Assembly (NCBI RefSeq): GCF_003339845.1
Contig: NZ_PPTR01000016.1
Location: forward strand, 1-64,000
Direction: 5' to 3'
DNA from: Gordonibacter sp. 28C
GTDB lineage: Bacteria > Actinomycetota > Coriobacteriia > Coriobacteriales > Eggerthellaceae
Length of the DNA stretch: 64,000 nucleotides
Both the position numbers and the translations under genes were made by a program. The notes under the pieces are model-generated. The model searched no databases and was not told the DNA's origin. It worked only from the letters and a program-made list of their open reading frames with translations. Positions 62,612-64,000 of the stretch are shown piece after piece. Every line of letters begins with the position of its first letter. The first letter of the stretch is position 1.

Positions 62612-63964
62612 CTACCTTCCGGTGTAGCCGATTACTTGCAGCAGCACCAGCGTGTACAGGCCCAGGAACAGCAGCGAGGCCAGCACGATGCCCACTGCCT
62701 TGAGGGCGGTGGCCTTCGTCTTGTCGCCGCTCACGTCCTCCTCGATGGCGTCCCAGGCGTCGTCGACCGTGACGATGCCCAGCAGCATGTTGTGCTCGTC
62801 CACCACCGGCATGGCGGGCAACTCGTATTTGAAGATGTCGGCCGCCACGTCCTCTTCGGTTTCGTCGGGCGTCGCGGAGATCACGTCGTCGTACATGACG
62901 TCGCCCACGGGCTTCGCGTCGTCGGTGAGCACGAGGGTGCGCAGCGATAGAACGCCTTCGAACTCGTCGTATTCGTTGAGCACGTAGACGTAATGCACGG
63001 TGGGGTGGTCTTCGGGCAGCTCGCGCAGCACCTCGATGGTCTGGCCCACCGTGTCGGTGGCGTGCACGGCCACGAACTGCGTAGTCATCATGCCGCCGGC
63101 TGTGCCGTCCTTGTAGCCCAAAAGCCGGCGGATCTCGGTGGCGTCCTCCACGCCCATGAGGCGCAGCAGCGTCTCGGCCTTCTCGTAGGACAGGTCGCGC
63201 ACGATGTCGGCCGCGTCGTCCGGGTCCATGTTGCCCAAAAGGCCGGCGGCGCGGGCGTCGTCCAGATCCTCGATGAAGTCGGCTTGGTACTCGTCCTCCA
63301 TCTCGGAGATGGCCTCGGTGGCCTGCGCCTCGTCCAGGTGTTGGAACACGTTGGCGCGCTGTTGCGGGTCCAGCTGCTCCAGGATGTCGGCCACGTCGGC
63401 GGGATGCAGTTCGTCCAGGCGCTTGTGCGTCACGGAAAGCTGCACTTCGGACAGGTCGCGGTCGAGCAGGTCCATGTAGTTCCAGGCGATGATCTGCTCG
63501 TCGATCTTCTTGTTGAACACCTTCGCCACGGAAACAACGGCGCGCTCGAGCCAAGGGGCAAGCCCGCGCAGGATGCCGCGAATGCCCACCTCGGCGCCCA
63601 GCAGGCGCAGCTGCGTGCCCGAAATGGACAGCTTCAGATCGTTCACGCGCACGACCTTCAGGCCCTGCGTGTCCACGATCTGGCGGTTCAGCAAGTCGCG
63701 AGCGAGCAGCACCTCGTCGGGCTGCAGATAGCTGAAGCGGATGTCGTGCGCTTCCACCGTGAGCGTGATGCCCTCGTCGTCGAATTCGTCGACGTACTTG
63801 CGCCACGAGATCATGAACGGGACCTTGCCGGGCCCCTGGAAGGCCAGGCTCGTGATGCGGGGAAACACCTCGCCGGTGGAGATGGCCAAGTCGGAGATCG
63901 TGCCGATCTTCTCGCCGGATGCATCGACGACGGGTTTCCCCATTATTTGAGAGAGATAGAGCAT
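62612..63964 (-). CDS. PRC-barrel/MgtE-N/CBS-domain protein, probable Mg2+ sensor for the adjacent transporter
   Basis: 450 residues. Order: a PRC-barrel-like start (GKPVVDASGEKIGTISDLA), linker, MgtE_N superhelical domain (about 190-300; LHPADVADILEQLDPQQRANV), two CBS domains (about 305-425), and one or two C-terminal hydrophobic segments (VLASLLFLGLYTLVLLQVI). This is the cytosolic Mg2+-sensing half of MgtE without its transport domain. In operon with the NRAMP-related Mg transporter, it could act as a separate gating subunit or sensor. The ATG at 63964 follows AAGGGAAAC; the ATG at 63991 is also in the window. Confidence 0.85.
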   Translation of the reverse strand: MLYLSQIMGKPVVDASGEKIGTISDLAISTGEVFPRITSLAFQGPGKVPFMISWRKYVDEFDDEGITLTVEAHDIRFSYLQPDEVLLARDLLNRQIVDTQGLKVVRVNDLKLSISGTQLRLLGAEVGIRGILRGLAPWLERAVVSVAKVFNKKIDEQIIAWNYMDLLDRDLSEVQLSVTHKRLDELHPADVADILEQLDPQQRANVFQHLDEAQATEAISEMEDEYQADFIEDLDDARAAGLLGNMDPDDAADIVRDLSYEKAETLLRLMGVEDATEIRRLLGYKDGTAGGMMTTQFVAVHATDTVGQTIEVLRELPEDHPTVHYVYVLNEYDEFEGVLSLRTLVLTDDAKPVGDVMYDDVISATPDETEEDVAADIFKYELPAMPVVDEHNMLLGIVTVDDAWDAIEEDVSGDKTKATALKAVGIVLASLLFLGLYTLVLLQVIGYTGR

Positions 63965-64000
63965 GTTGGTTTCCCTTGCCGTCAGGCCCATGACCGGCGC

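Overview
This is a high-GC, monoderm actinobacterial chromosome segment that most closely suggests Eggerthella or a close relative (Coriobacteriia). The signs are strong G/C wobble bias, the rpsF-ssb-rpsR-rplI-dnaB cluster, an outer-membrane-free type IV pilus locus, and an NRAMP-related magnesium transporter of the type characterised from Eggerthella lenta. The species name is inference. A perfect parS site (53756-53771) and the dnaB/ssb cluster fit an origin-proximal location. No rRNA, CRISPR array or intact insertion sequence was seen.

Layout. 149-6984: TraX-like and CPBP membrane proteins, a J-domain protein, the GTPase TypA/BipA, a parvulin-type foldase lipoprotein and a lone ABC ATPase. 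7050-11400: two tRNA-Ser genes, then a lower-GC block with a broken AbiEi-like gene, a large SF1 helicase with a C-terminal nuclease-like domain, and a divergent DEDDh exonuclease; this looks like an accessory insertion beside tRNA genes. 11516-16226: kdpFABC potassium pump without kdpDE. 16397-20779: an acidic hypothetical protein, then ribosomal proteins S6, S18 and L9 with SSB, and DnaB. 20819-27077: the YhaO/YhaN nuclease-ATPase pair, purA and purD.

27228-42892: a radical SAM coproporphyrinogen oxidase-like gene whose 3' end is duplicated downstream (scar of an integrated element), followed by a complete monoderm type IV pilus locus: a 1315-residue pilin-like protein, three minor pilin-like proteins, pilB, pilT, pilC, pilA, prepilin peptidase, pilM, pilN, pilO. 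A convergent sensor diguanylate cyclase lies next to it. A dispersed palindromic repeat is inserted several times from 28 to 50 kb, twice inside reading frames.

45918-53596: tRNA-Phe, an orphan CdiA-like nuclease, tatA divergent from a TetR regulator with two palindromes between them, purE, indolepyruvate:ferredoxin oxidoreductase iorAB, a small diguanylate cyclase and phenylacetate-CoA ligase paaK. IorAB and PaaK together suggest fermentation of aromatic amino acids through aryl-CoA. 53597-63964: parS, a long structured leader with a tyrosine-rich leader ORF before a sodium:solute symporter, a LytR_C lipoprotein, a YdcF protein, an NhaC-type antiporter, 5-formyl-THF cyclo-ligase, an Rrf2 regulator, and an operon of an MgtE-like cytosolic sensor protein with the NRAMP-related transporter.
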